Of a stretch of DNA of 36,746 nt, positions 35,325 through 36,746 are shown one piece after another. The notes under the pieces were generated by a model. The model was given only the letters and a program-made list of their open reading frames with translations, did no database searches and had not been told where the DNA came from. The stretch comes from an uncultured Burkholderiales bacterium. GTDB lineage: Bacteria > Pseudomonadota > Gammaproteobacteria > Burkholderiales > Burkholderiaceae_C. Where the stretch lies: assembly GCA_937871935.1 (NCBI GenBank), contig CALMQI010000078.1, positions 1 to 36,746 on the forward strand, given 5' to 3'. Within the stretch, counting starts at the first letter, position 1. Every line of letters begins with the position of its first letter. A program made the translations under genes and the position numbers.

Positions 35325-35804
35325 ATGGACTTGCGAAAACTGAAGACCCTGGTCGACCTGGTCTCCGAGTCGAACATCTCGGAACTCGAGATCACCGAGG
35401 CCGACGGCAAGGTGCGCATCGTCAAGTCGGAACGCGCTGCCGGGCCGATGAGCGACTGGGCACACTCGCCGGCGGTGGCTCCCGCGCCGACGCATCCGGT
35501 GACTGCACCGCCCGCTTCGGCCGTGCCGGCGGCGGGCGCCGCCGATCTTGCCTCTGCGCCATCCGAAACGGGGCACGTGGTGCGCTCGCCGATGGTGGGG
35601 ACCTTCTATCGCTCGTCGAGCCCGGGCGCCAAGCCGCTGGTCGAGGTGGGCGGCAGCGTCAAGGAAGGCGATCCGGTCTGCATCATCGAGGCGATGAAGA
35701 TCATGAACGAGATCGACGCCGACCGCGCTGGCACCGTGAGCAAGATCCTGGTCGAGAACGGCCAGGCGGTCGAATTCGATCAGCCGCTGTTCGTGATCGA
35801 GTGA
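35325..35804 (+). CDS. accB: Biotin carboxyl carrier protein of acetyl-CoA carboxylase
   Basis: 159-residue BCCP. The N-terminal dimerisation/AccC-contact region ([24 protein letters not shown]) is followed by a Pro/Ala-rich linker (about 42-82) and the biotinyl domain with the thumb region and biotinyl Lys 125 in [17 protein letters not shown] precedes the ATG at 35325 by about 8 bases; a 59-codon in-frame extension upstream is unconserved. It carries carboxybiotin from AccC to the carboxyltransferase AccAD in fatty-acid synthesis. accC follows after 82 bases. Confidence 0.96.
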   Translation: MDLRKLKTLVDLVSESNISELEITEADGKVRIVKSERAAGPMSDWAHSPAVAPAPTHPVTAPPASAVPAAGAADLASAPSETGHVVRSPMVGTFYRSSSPGAKPLVEVGGSVKEGDPVCIIEAMKIMNEIDADRAGTVSKILVENGQAVEFDQPLFVIE

Positions 35805-35886
35805 GCGCGGCCTTGTCAGGGCCGCAGCAGGTGCCCTCGTCCGGGGCCGTCGCGCGGAAAGCCTTCGCGCATTTGAGCGCCAGCAC

Positions 35887-36393
35887 ATGTTCAAGAAGAT
35901 TCTGATCGCCAACCGAGGTGAGATCGCGCTGCGCATCCAGCGCGCCTGCCGCGAGCTCGGCATCCACACCGTGGTGGTGCACTCCGAGGCCGACACCGAG
36001 GCGAAGTACGTGAAGCTGGCGGACGAGTCGGTGTGCATCGGCCCGGCGCCGGCCTCGGAGAGCTACCTGCGCGCGGATCGGCTGGTGCAGGCCGCGCTGC
36101 AGACGCGCTGCACGGCGCTGCACCCCGGCTGGGGTTTCCTGGCCGAGAACTCACGCTTCGCCTCGCTGTGCGCGCAGCACGGCGTCACCTTCGTCGGGCC
36201 GCGGCCGGCGGTGATGGAGCTCCTGGGCGCCAAGACGCCCGCCAAGCGCGCCATGCGCGCGGCCGGCTTGAGCCTGATCCCGGGCTCGGACGGGCCGCTG
36301 GCGGACGTGGACTCCGCCCTGCGCTGTGCGGGAGAGATCGGCTACCCGGTGCTGCTCAAGGCCGACTTCGGTGGCGGCGGGCGCGGCATGCGC
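35887..36393 (+). CDS. accC: Biotin carboxylase, N-terminal part only (cut by join)
   Basis: About 169 codons of an AccC-type ATP-grasp biotin carboxylase. The start is canonical ([25 protein letters not shown]), followed by [34 protein letters not shown] (79-92, usual form HPGYGFLSENADFA), [15 protein letters not shown] and [17 protein letters not shown], which ends in the ATP-binding glycine loop. The remaining ~280 residues with the catalytic Glu and Arg are missing because the sequence switches to mutS on the other strand. From about residue 60 it differs from the usual betaproteobacterial AccC, so it may be a second copy. Confidence 0.85.
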
Positions 36394-36452
36394 TTCAACG
36401 GGTCCACCGTCGCCCAGCGCGCGCCCGAGATGCGGTACGCGGTGACCAGCAG
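36394..36452. other. Sequence join 3: accC to antisense mutS
   Basis: AccC homology on the plus strand stops at GGGGRGMR (about 36393), and MutS homology on the minus strand stops at SYGLQVAAL (about 36453). The ~60 bases between match neither family. Each gene is truncated by the other. Confidence 0.7.
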
Positions 36453-36746
36453 CAGCGCCGCCACCTGCAGGCCGTAGCTGCGCGAGGCCGGGCCTTCCTC
36501 CACCGCGTGCAGGAACACCACCGTGTCCTTGTGCTCGACCGCGTCCAGGTGGATGTTGGCCACCGTGCGATGCTCCAGCGCGAGGCGTGTGAGTTCGAAG
36601 TAGTGGGTGGCGAACAGCGTCAGCGGCCGGTTCTTCTCCACCAGGTGGCGAGCGATCGCCCAGGCCAGCGCCAGGCCGTCGAAGGTGGAAGTGCCGCGGC
36701 CGACCTCGTCCATCAGCACCAGGCTCTGCGCGGTGGCGTTGTGCAG
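36453..36746 (-). CDS. mutS: DNA mismatch repair protein MutS, ATPase-domain fragment
   Basis: About 98 codons of the MutS ATPase domain, entering from beyond the window: [20 protein letters not shown] (Walker B and the following loop), [13 protein letters not shown] (the His switch) and [17 protein letters not shown]. MutS recognises mismatches as a clamp dimer. The N-terminal mismatch-binding and clamp domains lie outside the window to the right; the C-terminal end is missing because of join 3. The wording is betaproteobacterial in style, so it may come from the same or a related genome. Confidence 0.9.

Overview
This window reads as a composite of at least four DNA sources rather than one continuous chromosome. 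Bases 1 to about 4845 look alphaproteobacterial: hslO, argF, argD, the cell-cycle regulator gcrA, a small unknown gene and the 3' end of phoB. GcrA, a GANTC-rich gcrA/argD gap and the gene order all fit that group. About 400 bases follow (roughly 4852-5243) that encode an interior piece of a penicillin acylase family protein. From about 5244 to 36393 the gene content, order and high GC point to a betaproteobacterium of the Burkholderiales type. The last ~290 bases are an opposite-strand piece of mutS, fused to the middle of accC. All three joins fall inside genes and leave truncated proteins, as expected for a metagenomic misassembly.

Alphaproteobacterial part: argD, argF and hslO form a tightly packed minus-strand operon (1-base and 4-base overlaps) for the late arginine pathway plus the redox chaperone Hsp33. 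gcrA diverges from argD. The shared upstream region and the start of gcrA hold six GANTC (CcrM-type) sites and a hairpin in the argD leader.

Betaproteobacterial part, left to right: (1) a minus-strand pyrimidine and housekeeping operon yqgE-ruvX-pyrR-pyrB-pyrC', whose PyrC' has lost its zinc-binding histidines and is cut by the join; (2) an RraA-like protein and DNA photolyase on the plus strand; (3) the 3' remnant of an RND efflux pump gene; (4) a GAF-GGDEF diguanylate cyclase; (5) a complete Pil-Chp twitching chemotaxis operon, rubredoxin-pilG-pilH-pilI-pilJ-chpA, ending in a 2074-residue hybrid kinase; (6) divergent thiD-like and hemL genes; (7) two small envelope-protein genes (DUF6152-like and a four-helix membrane protein); (8) a plus-strand run of mpl, a YqiA-like esterase, a FabG-like reductase, an RNase II family protein, a TonB-like protein, aroE and mtgA; (9) a conserved unknown gene with a TlpA-like thioredoxin; (10) accB and the start of accC.

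No rRNA, tRNA, CRISPR array, complete insertion sequence or prophage was seen. I found no convincing new multi-gene system. The points most worth a second look are the three joins, the GANTC cluster at gcrA, a repeated arrangement of -10-like hexamers placed 6-7 bases before start codons (predicted leaderless transcripts), a palindromic divergent promoter between rubredoxin and thiD, the zinc-site-less PyrC', and the truncated RND gene.
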